Below, piece by piece: positions 17,106 to 25,895 of a stretch of 64,000 nt of DNA (position 1 is the stretch's first letter; every line of letters starts with the position of its first letter). Made by a program: the position numbers and the translations under genes. The stretch is from positions 248,001 through 312,000 of the forward strand of contig NZ_CABVIR010000003.1 of NCBI RefSeq assembly GCF_902498065.1, in the 5' to 3' direction. Origin of the DNA: Pseudomonas fluorescens. GTDB lineage: Bacteria; Pseudomonadota; Gammaproteobacteria; Pseudomonadales; Pseudomonadaceae. The notes beneath the pieces are model-generated. The model was given only the letters and a program-made list of their open reading frames with translations. It did not search any database and was not told the origin of the DNA.

Positions 17106-19016
17106 ATGATTCGACTTCAGAACCTGACTTTACAGCGTGGCCCGCAACGTCTGCTAGAAGACGCCGAGCTGACCCTGCACGCCGGCCACAAAGCCGGCCT
17201 CATCGGTGCCAACGGCGCCGGCAAATCGAGCCTGTTCGCCTTGATTCGGGGCGAGCTGCACCCGGACTCGGGTGACTGCTTCCTGCCGGCCGACTGGCGC
17301 ATCGCCCACATGCGCCAGGAAATCGAGACGCTCGAACGCCTGGCGGTCGACTACGTGCTCGACGGCGACCTGCGCCTGCGCGAGGTGCAACGTGACCTCG
17401 CCGCAGCCGAAGCGGCCCATGACGGTGCTGCCCAGGCCCGCCTGCACTCGGAACTCGACAGCGCCGACGGTTACACCGCCGACGCTCGCGCTCGCAAGCT
17501 GCTGGCCGGCCTTGGGTTCACCAACGAGCAGATGGATCGGCAGGTAGGAGATTTCTCTGGTGGCTGGCGGATGCGTCTGAACCTGGCGCAGGCATTGATG
17601 TGCCCCTCGGACCTGTTGCTGCTCGACGAACCGACCAACCACTTGGACCTCGACGCCATCATCTGGCTCGAAGAGTGGCTGAAAAGCTATCCTGGTACCT
17701 TGCTGCTGATTTCCCACGACCGGGACTTCCTCGACGCCGTGGTCGATCACGTGGCCCACGTCGATCAACGCAAGATCACCTTGTATCGCGGTGGCTACAG
17801 CGCCTTCGAGCGTGCCCGCGCCGAACGTCTGGCCCAGCAGCAACAGGCCTACGAGAAGCAGCAGGCGCAACGTGCGCACATGGAAAGCTACATCGCTCGT
17901 TTCAAGGCCCAGGCCACCAAGGCCCGCCAGGCCCAGAGCCGGATCAAGGCGCTGGAGCGGATGGAAGAGTTGTCCGCCGCTCACGTCGATTCGCCGTTCG
18001 ACTTTGTCTTCCGCGAGTCGACGAAGATTTCCAGCCCGTTGATCGACCTGTCCGACGCCCGTTTGGGCTACGGCGACAAAGCCGTGCTGGAGAAGGTCAA
18101 GCTGCAACTGACGCCCGGCGCGCGCATCGGTTTGCTCGGCCCTAATGGCGCCGGTAAATCGACCCTGATCAAAAACCTCGCCGGTGAACTCTCGCCGCTG
18201 GCCGGTCGCTTGACCCGTGGCGAGAACACCGTCGTCGGTTACTTCGCCCAGCATCAGCTCGATTCCCTCGACTCGAAGGCCAGCCCGTTGCTGCACTTGC
18301 AGCGTCTGGCGCCGACCGAGCGCGAACAGACTCTGCGCGACTTCCTTGGCGGCTTCGACTTCCGCGGCGCGCGCATCGATGAGCCTGTGCTGAATTTCTC
18401 CGGTGGCGAGAAAGCTCGCCTGGCCCTGGCGTTGATCGCCTGGGAGCGGCCGAACCTGTTGCTGCTCGATGAACCGACCAACCACCTGGACCTGGAAATG
18501 CGCCTGGCGCTGACCATGGCCCTGCAGGAATTCAGTGGTGCAGTACTGGTGGTCTCTCACGATCGTCATTTGCTTAAAAGCACCACTGACAATTTCTATC
18601 TGGTGGCGGACGGTAAGGTCGAAGAGTTTGACGGTGACCTGGAAGACTACGCCCGTTGGCTGGTCGACTACCGTCAGCGCAATGCCCCGGTCAGCAACAC
18701 GCCGGTCAACCCGGACAAGACTGACAAGAAGGCCCAGCGTCAGGCGGCGGCAGCCTTGCGTCAGCAACTGGCGCCGCACAAGCGTGAGGCTGACAAGCTC
18801 GAAGCCGAGCTCGGCAAGCTCCACGAGAAGCTGGCGAAGATCGACGCCAGCCTGGGTGACAGCGACATTTACGAACCGGCACGCAAGAACGACTTGCGTG
18901 ATCTGCTGGCCGACCAGGCCAAGCTGAAGGTGCGTGAAGCCGAATTGGAAGAAGCCTGGATGGAAGCCCTGGAATTGCTGGAAAGCATGCAGGCGGAGCT
19001 GGAGGCGCTGTCCTGA
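17106..19016 (+). CDS. yheS: ABC-F family ATPase, YheS type
   Basis: A 636-aa soluble twin-ATPase protein. Walker A motifs are GANGAGKSS (34-42) and GPNGAGKST in the second half; signatures are FSGGWRMR and FSGGEKAR; both Walker B regions read LLLDEPTNHLDL. The linker between domains is rich in Arg/Gln (AQRAHMESYIARFKAQATKARQ) and the C-terminal 90 residues form a coiled coil. ABC-F proteins act on the ribosome as translation factors rather than as transporters. ATG at 17106 is the family start. It overlaps the mscS-type gene by one base (TGATG). Confidence 0.93.
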   Translation: MIRLQNLTLQRGPQRLLEDAELTLHAGHKAGLIGANGAGKSSLFALIRGELHPDSGDCFLPADWRIAHMRQEIETLERLAVDYVLDGDLRLREVQRDLAAAEAAHDGAAQARLHSELDSADGYTADARARKLLAGLGFTNEQMDRQVGDFSGGWRMRLNLAQALMCPSDLLLLDEPTNHLDLDAIIWLEEWLKSYPGTLLLISHDRDFLDAVVDHVAHVDQRKITLYRGGYSAFERARAERLAQQQQAYEKQQAQRAHMESYIARFKAQATKARQAQSRIKALERMEELSAAHVDSPFDFVFRESTKISSPLIDLSDARLGYGDKAVLEKVKLQLTPGARIGLLGPNGAGKSTLIKNLAGELSPLAGRLTRGENTVVGYFAQHQLDSLDSKASPLLHLQRLAPTEREQTLRDFLGGFDFRGARIDEPVLNFSGGEKARLALALIAWERPNLLLLDEPTNHLDLEMRLALTMALQEFSGAVLVVSHDRHLLKSTTDNFYLVADGKVEEFDGDLEDYARWLVDYRQRNAPVSNTPVNPDKTDKKAQRQAAAALRQQLAPHKREADKLEAELGKLHEKLAKIDASLGDSDIYEPARKNDLRDLLADQAKLKVREAELEEAWMEALELLESMQAELEALS

Positions 19017-19597
19017 TGGAAGCCTTCAAGCTACCGTTGCCGGCGATGTGGGTCGAGCCGATCTGGCTGGTCGTGCAAATTCTGCTGATCCTGCTGGCCG
19101 GTTATATCGCTCAGCGCGTCGTCGCTAAATGCCTGACTCGATTGGGCGAGCGTTACCCGTTTCCGCCACAGTTCTTGATGCCGCTGCGCGGCGGTCTGCG
19201 CTGGCTGATCATGGGCAGTGCGCTGATTTTTGTGCTGGAACGCCTCGGGGTGTCGGCGACGGTGCTCTGGACCGCGTTGTCCGGTTTCGTCGCGGTGGCG
19301 GCGGTGGCGTTTTTCGCCATGTGGAGCGTGCTTTCCAATCTGCTCTGCGCGATCCTGATCTTTACCGTCGGCCCTTTCCGTATCGGTGACGTGGTCGAGT
19401 TGGTGGACACCACTGACAAGCCTGGCGTCAAAGGTCGGGTAGTGGCGATCAATCTGCTCTACACCACGCTGATCGAAGCGGAAGAACTCGGCACCGGCAG
19501 CGCGATGGTGCAGGTGCCGAATAGCCTGTTCTTCCAGCGCTCGGTTCGACGCTGGCGTGGCAGCGATGTATTCCCTGTGAGCGGCTTCGAGAAATAA
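19016..19597 (+). CDS. small MscS-family mechanosensitive channel
   Basis: A 193-aa protein with a hydrophobic segment at 15-37, a second at 60-80 and the conserved pore helix region around 85-115 (GFVAVAAVAFFAMWSVLSNLLC), followed by a beta domain (FRIGDVVELVDTTDKPGVKGRVVAINLLYTTL). This is the minimal MscS core without the large C-terminal vestibule, shorter than E. coli MscS (286 aa). Start and ABC-F stop share one base, so the pair is translationally coupled. A 14-bp stem follows. Confidence 0.88.
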   Translation: MEAFKLPLPAMWVEPIWLVVQILLILLAGYIAQRVVAKCLTRLGERYPFPPQFLMPLRGGLRWLIMGSALIFVLERLGVSATVLWTALSGFVAVAAVAFFAMWSVLSNLLCAILIFTVGPFRIGDVVELVDTTDKPGVKGRVVAINLLYTTLIEAEELGTGSAMVQVPNSLFFQRSVRRWRGSDVFPVSGFEK

Positions 19598-19617
19598 GTC
19601 TTCTACTGCCTGACACG

Positions 19618-19663
19618 CCGCTATCGCGGGCAAGTCGAATCGTCGCACCGCCCGCGATAGCGG
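19618..19663 (+). terminator. long stem after the MscS-type gene
   Basis: CCGCTATCGCGGGC (19618-19631) and GCCCGCGATAGCGG (19650-19663) are perfect 14-bp arms around an 18-base loop. There is no T tract, so it is either a REP-derived transcript end or a weak terminator. Confidence 0.6.
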
Positions 19664-19795
19664 TCTGTCTGATGACGAACTCTTCAAGCCCTAATCGCTG
19701 GTCGGCAGTCGCAACATCCGGTAAAAAATCGGTAGTCATCGGCCCCAAGTCGCATTAGTTTAGACGTCTGTCACGAGTCTGAGTCGAGGTGTGCG

Positions 19796-20428
19796 ATGGA
19801 GCTTCAAACATGGCTGGCGTTTTTTGCCGCCTGCTGGGTGATCAGCCTGTCTCCCGGTGCCGGCGCCATTGCGTCGATGTCCAGCGGTCTGCAATACGGT
19901 TTCTGGCGCGGTTACTGGAACGCGCTGGGCCTGCAATTGGGGCTGGCGGTGCAGATCGCGATTGTCGGTGCGGGTGTTGGCGCGATTCTCACGGCATCGG
20001 CCACCGCGTTCTACGCAATCAAATGGTTCGGCGTGGCGTACCTGGTTTACCTCGCGATCAAGCAATGGCGCGCGCTGCCCAGCGACATGAGCGACGACGC
20101 GGCGGTGCGTCAGATCGGCAAGCCGATGGCCCTGGTGTTCCGCGGTTTCCTGGTCAACATCAGCAACCCCAAGGCCCTGGTGTTCATGCTGGCGGTGTTG
20201 CCGCAGTTCATTGACCCCCATGCGCCGCTGTTGGCTCAGTACCTGATCATCGGCGTGACCATGGTCTGCGTTGACCTGATCGTCATGGCCGGTTACACCG
20301 GGTTGGCGTCCAAGGTGCTGCGCTTGTTGCGCACGCCCAAACAGCAAAAACGCATGAACCGCACGTTTGCCGGGCTGTTCATCGGTGCGGCGGCGTTCAT
20401 GGCGACGCTGCGTAAAGCCGCGGTGTAA
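19796..20428 (+). CDS. LysE/RhtB family exporter
   Basis: A 210-aa inner-membrane protein with six hydrophobic segments and the family motif near the start (WVISLSPGAGAIASMSSGLQYG), followed by GFLVNISNPKALVFMLAVLP in the middle. RhtB-type proteins export amino acids such as homoserine, threonine or lysine, or quorum-related lactones. The substrate cannot be told from sequence. It is a single gene ended by the compound terminator at 20443. Confidence 0.9.
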   Translation: MELQTWLAFFAACWVISLSPGAGAIASMSSGLQYGFWRGYWNALGLQLGLAVQIAIVGAGVGAILTASATAFYAIKWFGVAYLVYLAIKQWRALPSDMSDDAAVRQIGKPMALVFRGFLVNISNPKALVFMLAVLPQFIDPHAPLLAQYLIIGVTMVCVDLIVMAGYTGLASKVLRLLRTPKQQKRMNRTFAGLFIGAAAFMATLRKAAV

Positions 20429-20442
20429 ACCGCCCAGCCACA

Positions 20443-20500
20443 AAAAAGGCGCCCCCCTGTAGTAGCGAGCAAGCTCGCTCCTGCAGGGGGGCGCCTTTTT
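20443..20500. terminator. bidirectional terminator with a REP palindrome in its loop
   Basis: Arms AAAAAGGCGCCCCCCTG (20443-20459) and CAGGGGGGCGCCTTTTT (20484-20500) are perfect over 17 bp. Between them lies a second palindrome, AGCGAGC-AA-GCTCGCT (20464-20479), of REP type. It ends both the LysE gene and the convergent envelope operon. Confidence 0.9.
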
Positions 20501-20511
20501 CGTTCAAGGGA

Positions 20512-21255
20512 TCAGCGCAAAATCACCGGCGCGGTATCCCGTGGCAGGTTATTGCGCAACGGGGCTTGCCCCGGCTGCTCGTAACCACCTCCACCGAGTT
20601 GTTGACTCAACTGCGTGGCCACGTCTTCACCCAGCGCCTTGGACACGTCACGAACCACCCGTGGCCGGTTCAGTGAAACCTTGATGTCCCGGCCATTCAC
20701 CAGTTTGGTGTCCTGACCTTCGCCCATCGCCGTGAAGGCCGAGGTGATTTCAAAAGTCCGGGTGTTGATCAGGCTGAAGTCAGCCACCAGGGTCAGTCCC
20801 AACACGGCCGAATGGCTGTCGGTGTTGGCCAGCTCGGTCACGTCGCGGGTGAAATCAATGTCCGACACGGTGCCGAACAGCACATAGTCGGCACCCTTGA
20901 AGTTGCCGGCCTTGATCCGCTTGATCACGTCGTAGACGTCACCCTTGGACGAGGCGGTATACGGCGTGCCTTGCACCAGCTGAAACATGCCGGTGCGCAA
21001 TATTTCGCCCTTGATGTCGCCGGTGAATTTACGCAATTCACCTTGTTCGATGTAGCTGTAGGTGGCCTCGATTTCGTTGTAGCTCGAAGAACCACTGGCG
21101 CTGTAGTAACCCTCGCGATAATTGTTCTTGGCGGAAACGATGTGGATGTATTGCTCCACCCGCTCCTGATACGCCAGGTCCGTCACCGCGACTTTCGGGG
21201 CTGCCTGCGCGCTGAACGCGCAAGCCAGGGCCATCATGCCAATCCATGCGCGCAT
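20512..21255 (-). CDS. periplasmic CsgG/LpoB-like protein of the envelope operon
   Basis: A 247-aa exported protein. The signal peptide MRAWIGMMALACAFSAQA is cut by signal peptidase I, with no lipobox Cys. Mature residues begin APKVAVTDLAYQ, the opening strand pattern of CsgG- and LpoB-like periplasmic domains, and continue with GADYVLFGTVSDIDF and LVADFSLINTRTFEITSAF, which match the same fold. It is the last gene of a four-gene operon, three bases after the LpoB-like gene. Membership of the CsgG/LpoB/FlgO superfamily is inferred from pattern, and the role is unknown. Confidence 0.75.
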   Translation of the reverse strand: MRAWIGMMALACAFSAQAAPKVAVTDLAYQERVEQYIHIVSAKNNYREGYYSASGSSSYNEIEATYSYIEQGELRKFTGDIKGEILRTGMFQLVQGTPYTASSKGDVYDVIKRIKAGNFKGADYVLFGTVSDIDFTRDVTELANTDSHSAVLGLTLVADFSLINTRTFEITSAFTAMGEGQDTKLVNGRDIKVSLNRPRVVRDVSKALGEDVATQLSQQLGGGGYEQPGQAPLRNNLPRDTAPVILR

Positions 21256-21258
21256 TGA

Positions 21259-21846
21259 TTAACGCTCCGTGGTCTTGCGGATCTCTTTCTCGTCCATCCA
21301 CTCGGCCAGACCGCTTTCAACGTCGATCAATTGCAGGCTGAATTTGTAGAAGACGTCCTTGTAGTCGCTGCTGCGCTTGACGATCGAGCTGATCGAACCT
21401 TCAAGACGGTATTTGGCGGCGATCATGTTGCCGGTCTTGGCCACGGTGGCTTTCTTGTACAGGCCGCTCTGGTTTTGCAGCTTCAGCTGGTCGACCTGGC
21501 TCTGCATGGCAGTGTTGTCGCTGGCGAAGCGGGCGGTGCCGGATTTCATCAGCTGGGTCTTGATGCTGGTGGTGATTTCGCGGGTGTCGATGTACTCGCT
21601 GGTCTTGTTCTTCACGTCGTAGACCTGAACCACCGGACGGCCCTGCAGAATGCCGGACTGTGCCAGGGAGCGGGTCATGGACTCGGCAATCATCTGCAGG
21701 TCGGTGGAACCGAACTCGTTGGTCACGGTTTCCACGGCCTTGGTGTCGCCGTAGCTGATGTTTTTGCTGCCCAGAGTAGGCGAAGTATTGGCGCAACCGC
21801 TGGCCAGCAGGGCGATAACGGCGATGAACGAAAAACGTGCAAACAT
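21259..21846 (-). CDS. lpoB: LpoB-like lipoprotein (penicillin-binding protein activator)
   Basis: A 195-aa outer-membrane lipoprotein: signal and lipobox ALLASGC with Cys18, then a short linker and a domain with RPVVQVYDVKNKTSEYIDTREITTSIKTQL and YRLEGSISSIVKRSSDYKDVFYKFSLQLIDVESGLAEWMDEKEIRK, close to E. coli LpoB, which activates PBP1B from the outer membrane. In pseudomonads the established PBP1B activator is LpoP, so this LpoB relative may have another partner. It sits between a YcfL-like and a CsgG-like gene, all on one transcript. Confidence 0.82.
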   Translation of the reverse strand: MFARFSFIAVIALLASGCANTSPTLGSKNISYGDTKAVETVTNEFGSTDLQMIAESMTRSLAQSGILQGRPVVQVYDVKNKTSEYIDTREITTSIKTQLMKSGTARFASDNTAMQSQVDQLKLQNQSGLYKKATVAKTGNMIAAKYRLEGSISSIVKRSSDYKDVFYKFSLQLIDVESGLAEWMDEKEIRKTTER

Positions 21847-21879
21847 GGGAATGCTCTCTAAAACTGATCGAATTGGGTG

Positions 21880-22251
21880 TTAAGGCGTTTTGATTTCGAG
21901 GCGGAAATCCACGGCTTTGGCGGTGGGCGCGATGGCCTGGATGAAACTGGTCTGCTCGCCGTACATCATCTGGCTTTTCCAGGTTTCTTCTTCGGCAATC
22001 GGAAAGCCTTCAGGGCCGAGCCAGGCAAAGCGGTAGTAGAAGGTCTTGTTGTTGAAGCTGGTGTTGCTCAGCTGCACATTGACCGTCATGAAGCCGTTTT
22101 CCCGGGCGACGCGCATGGCGCCCACCACAATGTTCTTCAGCTTGCCCATGGCCACGACTTTGCTGGCGGCGCTGCCTGGCTCAGGTGGCGGCGGTGTGGC
22201 GCAACCGGCCAGCAAGGCCAGGGCGACGACAGCGATGAGTTTGAAACGCAT
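21880..22251 (-). CDS. YcfL-like lipoprotein (DUF1425)
   Basis: A 123-aa lipoprotein: signal and lipobox ALLAGC with Cys17, then an immunoglobulin-like YcfL domain containing VNVQLSNTSFNNKTFYYRFAWLGPEGF and a C-terminal DFRLEIKTP strand. In E. coli ycfL is the neighbour of lpoB, and the same pairing here supports functional linkage. Its role is unknown. It lies 28 bases downstream of the COG3014 gene stop (minus strand order) and 33 bases upstream of the LpoB-like gene. Confidence 0.85.
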   Translation of the reverse strand: MRFKLIAVVALALLAGCATPPPPEPGSAASKVVAMGKLKNIVVGAMRVARENGFMTVNVQLSNTSFNNKTFYYRFAWLGPEGFPIAEEETWKSQMMYGEQTSFIQAIAPTAKAVDFRLEIKTP

Positions 22252-22266
22252 GTAAAGACTCCGTTC

Positions 22267-23664
22267 TTAAGGTTGTTTGAGGCTGGCCACAGCCGTCGGG
22301 CTGCTGCTCGAGACGACGTGAGCCGCGAGGCCGCTGGCAAACACCTGGTTGCCCACGGCACGCAGGCTGATGACCTGATAGCGTTGATCGACGGTGACCT
22401 TGACCACCGAACCACCGACCGCACTTGGCAACGTGACCTGGTGCTCACCTTTCTTCAGGCGCAGGCGTACCACCTGGGTGTTGTCCGGCAGGGTGCGCCA
22501 CGTACGGGTATCGGCACCTTCGAGCACGGCTGAAGTGATACCGACCGCCAGGCCCGCGAGCGGGTTGGTTTCGTTGATTTTCTTCTGCGCGATGCCTTTG
22601 GTGACGGCCCGTACGGTGGTGCGCACGATGATGCCCGGCATGTCGTCACGCAGCGCGCGGCGGGACATGGCGGTGATGCTGTTGAGTTGCGTCAGATTGA
22701 GCTGCTGGCCGTCCACGCCGATCTGGGCAAGCGTGGCGGTGGAGGTATCAGGCTTGATGATCGGGAACGACAGCGGGGTGATCACCACATTGCCGCTGAT
22801 CGGCAACGGCAGGGGCACGCGGATCGAATCCCGGGCCGGCGCCAGGCCGCTTTGCACGACGATCAGGATATCGCTGTCCTCGTCCTTGGCACTTTTCTTG
22901 TCGAGGTCTTTCAGTGCCTGTTCCAGCAGCGGGGTGTTCGGGCGCAGTTCGGCGGCTTTGCGATAACCCGGCGCGGCCAGGTCTTTTTCACCCAGGGCTT
23001 CGTAAACGAAGCCGGCCAGGTAATGGCTGAACGCACTCTGGTAGCTGTTTTTCAGGCCGACTACTTCCGGCGCATCGAGGCTGGCGACCGGGTAACCCTG
23101 CAGGTCTTTGTATTCGGTCTTGACGCCTTCTTTCTCGGCTTCCTCTTCGCTCTTGAGGTATTCCTTGTCGCGCAGGTCCGCGATCACCGCTTCACGTTCG
23201 TGGGTTTTCTTGATCGCGGTGCGCGCGCCGTCGAAGTCATTCACGGCCAGCAGGTTCAGGGCCATTTGGGTGGTCAGCATGACTTTTTCGTAGTCGTAGC
23301 CTTCGTAGCGACGGACCTTGTCGTTCACCAGGAAGCTGCCGAACTGGGCGAGGTACTTGCCGGTATCCAGCTTGACGGCGTCTTCCCACTTGCCGACCAC
23401 TGCATCGGCGCTGGTCCAGGCGTTCTGGCTGCCGGACAGGTCGCCCTTGGCGCGCAGCAGTTCACCTTTCTCGAAGTAATACAGCAGGTCTTTGTCTTCG
23501 CCGGTGTTGTTCTTTTCCAGCAGGGTCAGAGCGGCGTCGACATTGCCGGAAGCCAGCTGCTGGTTGGTTTGTGCGAGTTCCGAGTCGTAGTTGCGGAATG
23601 CCGAACAGCCGGAGAGCAAAGTGACAGCGCTGAGCGCGATCAAGGTTAAGGCGCGGGAGGCCAT
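22267..23664 (-). CDS. COG3014 family TPR-containing lipoprotein
   Basis: A 465-aa lipoprotein, first gene of the four-gene operon. Signal and lipobox are LLSGC with Cys20. The N-terminal half holds TPR-like helices (QLASGNVDAALTLLEKNN, YYFEKGELLRAKGDLSGSQNAW, LAGFVYEALGEKDLAAPGYRKA), the C-terminal half beta-rich segments (NVVITPLSFPIIKP and LRLKKGEHQVTLPSAVGGSV). It matches the conserved but uncharacterised COG3014 group, which travels with ycfL and lpoB in several gammaproteobacteria. Its promoter lies in the 313-bp divergent space facing the FTR1 gene. Confidence 0.85.
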   Translation of the reverse strand: MASRALTLIALSAVTLLSGCSAFRNYDSELAQTNQQLASGNVDAALTLLEKNNTGEDKDLLYYFEKGELLRAKGDLSGSQNAWTSADAVVGKWEDAVKLDTGKYLAQFGSFLVNDKVRRYEGYDYEKVMLTTQMALNLLAVNDFDGARTAIKKTHEREAVIADLRDKEYLKSEEEAEKEGVKTEYKDLQGYPVASLDAPEVVGLKNSYQSAFSHYLAGFVYEALGEKDLAAPGYRKAAELRPNTPLLEQALKDLDKKSAKDEDSDILIVVQSGLAPARDSIRVPLPLPISGNVVITPLSFPIIKPDTSTATLAQIGVDGQQLNLTQLNSITAMSRRALRDDMPGIIVRTTVRAVTKGIAQKKINETNPLAGLAVGITSAVLEGADTRTWRTLPDNTQVVRLRLKKGEHQVTLPSAVGGSVVKVTVDQRYQVISLRAVGNQVFASGLAAHVVSSSSPTAVASLKQP

Positions 23665-23977
23665 AGTACTTCTTCCCTGAATGTATGCAGCCGTGCTTGC
23701 TGGTCGGGCTGTTGAGACCTATCGGCGCAGACGGGCGTCCTGCCAATTCCTCATGAGCAGAGGAGCTTGAGTGCCATGTCGATCAATTGCAGGCGCGACA
23801 TTATAAGCAGGGGCGATAGCTAAGTAATGGCTTTTTAATTCCATTTTTATAGAAAGTGCCATCATGAAGTCAGCGCGTAAATCGAGGCGTGATGCCGCAT
23901 TTCACACAACAAAGCTTGAGTGAAACTCATTCGAAGTGAACAATGTGTTACTTCGTATTTCCAATTGAGATTCATTC
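23665..23977. other. divergent promoter region, envelope operon / FTR1 gene
   Basis: This 313-bp space is AT-rich from about 23800 to 23977. No gene is seen. Runs such as AATTGAGATTCATTC (23953-23967) just before the FTR1 start resemble half of a Fur box, which would suit an iron permease, but the match is partial. Confidence 0.5.
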
Positions 23978-25876
23978 ATGACTGCCCCGTCCCGTTTCCT
24001 GGCCTGGCTGGTATTGCCGCTGTTTGCCTTGTGCAGTTCCAATCTGCTGGCCGACACCGTGGAAGGTGCGCCGCAAGCGCTGCATTTGCTCGATTACATT
24101 GGCGCGGACTACCCGCAATCTGTGCAAGCGGGCAAGGTCATCAGTGAGTCCGAGTACCGCGAGCAGCTGGAATTTACCAAGGTGCTGCAAGGCTTGATCG
24201 CGGCCATGCCGGACAAGCCGGAAAAGGCAGGGTTGGAGCAGGGCGTCAGCACACTGCACAGCGCCATCGCTGCTCGTCAGGACGGTGCGGACGTCGCCCG
24301 TCAGGCTCGGCAGCTTGGAGCGAAGCTGGCCGTGGCTTATGAAGTCAGTCAGGCACCGATCATTACGCCGGACCCGACCCGGGGCGCGCCGCTGTACGCC
24401 CAGCATTGTTCGGTCTGCCATGGCGATGCGGGTGCCGGCGATGGCCCGGCCGGTGTCGGTCTGACGCCGCCGCCGGCCAATCTGCGCGATGTTGCGCGCC
24501 AGGATCGATTGAGCCTTTACGCGATCTACAACACCTTGGGGATGGGCGTAGAAGGCACTGACATGCCGGCCTTCGCCGATCAGCTGGATGACCGTCAGCG
24601 TTGGGACTTGGCGACCTACATCGCCAGTTTCAGTGCCGATCCGGCCGCGGCAACATCCGAAAAAACCTACAACATCGCCGACCTGGCTCGACAGACCCCG
24701 GCCGAAGTGCTGGCCGCCGAAGGCCCGCAAGCGGCAGCGACCTTCCGCGCCCAGCGTGCGCAACCGCCGCAGGTCAAGCGTGGCCCGGCGCAATTGCTCG
24801 ACTACACCGCTGCAACCCTGGACAAAAGCGTCGCGGCCTATCGCGCCGGCGATCACGATCAGGCTTATGACTTGTCGGTAGCGGCTTACCTGGAAGGCTT
24901 TGAACTGGTTGAAAGCTCCCTGGACAACGTCGACGCCAACGTGCGCAAAGATACAGAAAAATCCCTGATGGCTTACCGTCAGTCGTTGCAGGACGGCTTG
25001 CCGGTGGCCGAGGTCCAGAAACGTCTGGATGCAGCCAAAGCCAGGTTGAAGGCGTCTGCCGGCCTGCTCGGCAGTGATGGTTTGAGCTGGTCCCTGAGCT
25101 ACATCTCCGGGTTGCTGATACTGCTGCGCGAAGGTCTGGAAGCGATCCTGGTGCTGGCGGCGATCCTCGCGTTCCTGCGCAACACCGGCCAGCAATCGGC
25201 GGTGCGCGGTGTCAACGTCGGTTGGGGCCTGGCGCTGGTGGCCGGTCTGGCGACATGGGCGCTGGCGGCGTTTGTGATCGATGTCAGTGGCTCGCAGCGT
25301 GAATTGCTGGAAGGCGCGACGGCGTTGTTCGCGGCGGTCATGGTGCTCTGGCTCGGCGTGTGGATGCACGACCGTCGCCATGCAGCGGCCTGGCAGGATT
25401 ACATCAAGAGCAGCCTGGTGGGCGGCGGCGGGCGTTTCGGCTTTGCGACGCTGGCATTCTTCTCGGTGTATCGCGAACTGTTTGAAGTGATCCTGTTCTA
25501 CGAGACTTTGTGGTTGCAGGCCGGGCCAGCGGGGCATAACGCGGTGTTGGCCGGCGGGGCGACGGCGCTGGTGCTGTTGGTTGGTCTGGCGTGGGTGATC
25601 CTGCGGGGCTCGGCGAAACTGCCGCTGTCACTGTTTTTCAGCATCAATGCCGGGTTGTTGTGCGCTCTGTCGGTGGTGTTTGCCGGTCATGGCGTGAAGG
25701 CGTTGCAGGAAGCCGGGATCTTCGGCACGCGGCCGGTGCCGTTCTTTGACTTCGACTGGCTGGGCATTCACGCCGATGCGTATTCGCTGAGTGCTCAGGC
25801 GGTGGCGATCATTGCGATCATTGTGTTGTATGGGCGTAGCTGGATGGCGGAGAAGCGGCGGGTGCAGGTTTCTTAA
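23978..25876 (+). CDS. cytochrome c - FTR1 family iron permease fusion
   Basis: A 632-aa protein joining a periplasmic c-type haem domain to an FTR1/EfeU-type permease. Order: signal region (about 1-25), helical domain, haem site CSVCH (Cys144, Cys147, His148) with likely axial Met196 in GTDMPAF, helical spacer (240-360), then seven membrane segments. The first carries the iron-binding motif REGLE (384-388) and a later one YRELFEVILFY, a second R-E-x-x-E motif. The predicted role is coupling Fe(II) oxidation to Fe(III) import, by analogy with oxidase-dependent FTR1 systems. Monocistronic, ended by a REP-pair terminator. Confidence 0.9.
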   Translation: MTAPSRFLAWLVLPLFALCSSNLLADTVEGAPQALHLLDYIGADYPQSVQAGKVISESEYREQLEFTKVLQGLIAAMPDKPEKAGLEQGVSTLHSAIAARQDGADVARQARQLGAKLAVAYEVSQAPIITPDPTRGAPLYAQHCSVCHGDAGAGDGPAGVGLTPPPANLRDVARQDRLSLYAIYNTLGMGVEGTDMPAFADQLDDRQRWDLATYIASFSADPAAATSEKTYNIADLARQTPAEVLAAEGPQAAATFRAQRAQPPQVKRGPAQLLDYTAATLDKSVAAYRAGDHDQAYDLSVAAYLEGFELVESSLDNVDANVRKDTEKSLMAYRQSLQDGLPVAEVQKRLDAAKARLKASAGLLGSDGLSWSLSYISGLLILLREGLEAILVLAAILAFLRNTGQQSAVRGVNVGWGLALVAGLATWALAAFVIDVSGSQRELLEGATALFAAVMVLWLGVWMHDRRHAAAWQDYIKSSLVGGGGRFGFATLAFFSVYRELFEVILFYETLWLQAGPAGHNAVLAGGATALVLLVGLAWVILRGSAKLPLSLFFSINAGLLCALSVVFAGHGVKALQEAGIFGTRPVPFFDFDWLGIHADAYSLSAQAVAIIAIIVLYGRSWMAEKRRVQVS

Positions 25877-25895
25877 AGGCATTCGCTGCGCTCAC

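Noticed and set aside
17154-18824. 556-codon minus-strand frame within the ABC-F gene
   Set aside because: Antisense shadow; the sense gene has two full ATPase domains.
23972-25537. 521-codon minus-strand frame opposite the FTR1 gene
   Set aside because: Antisense shadow; the sense protein has haem and REGLE motifs.
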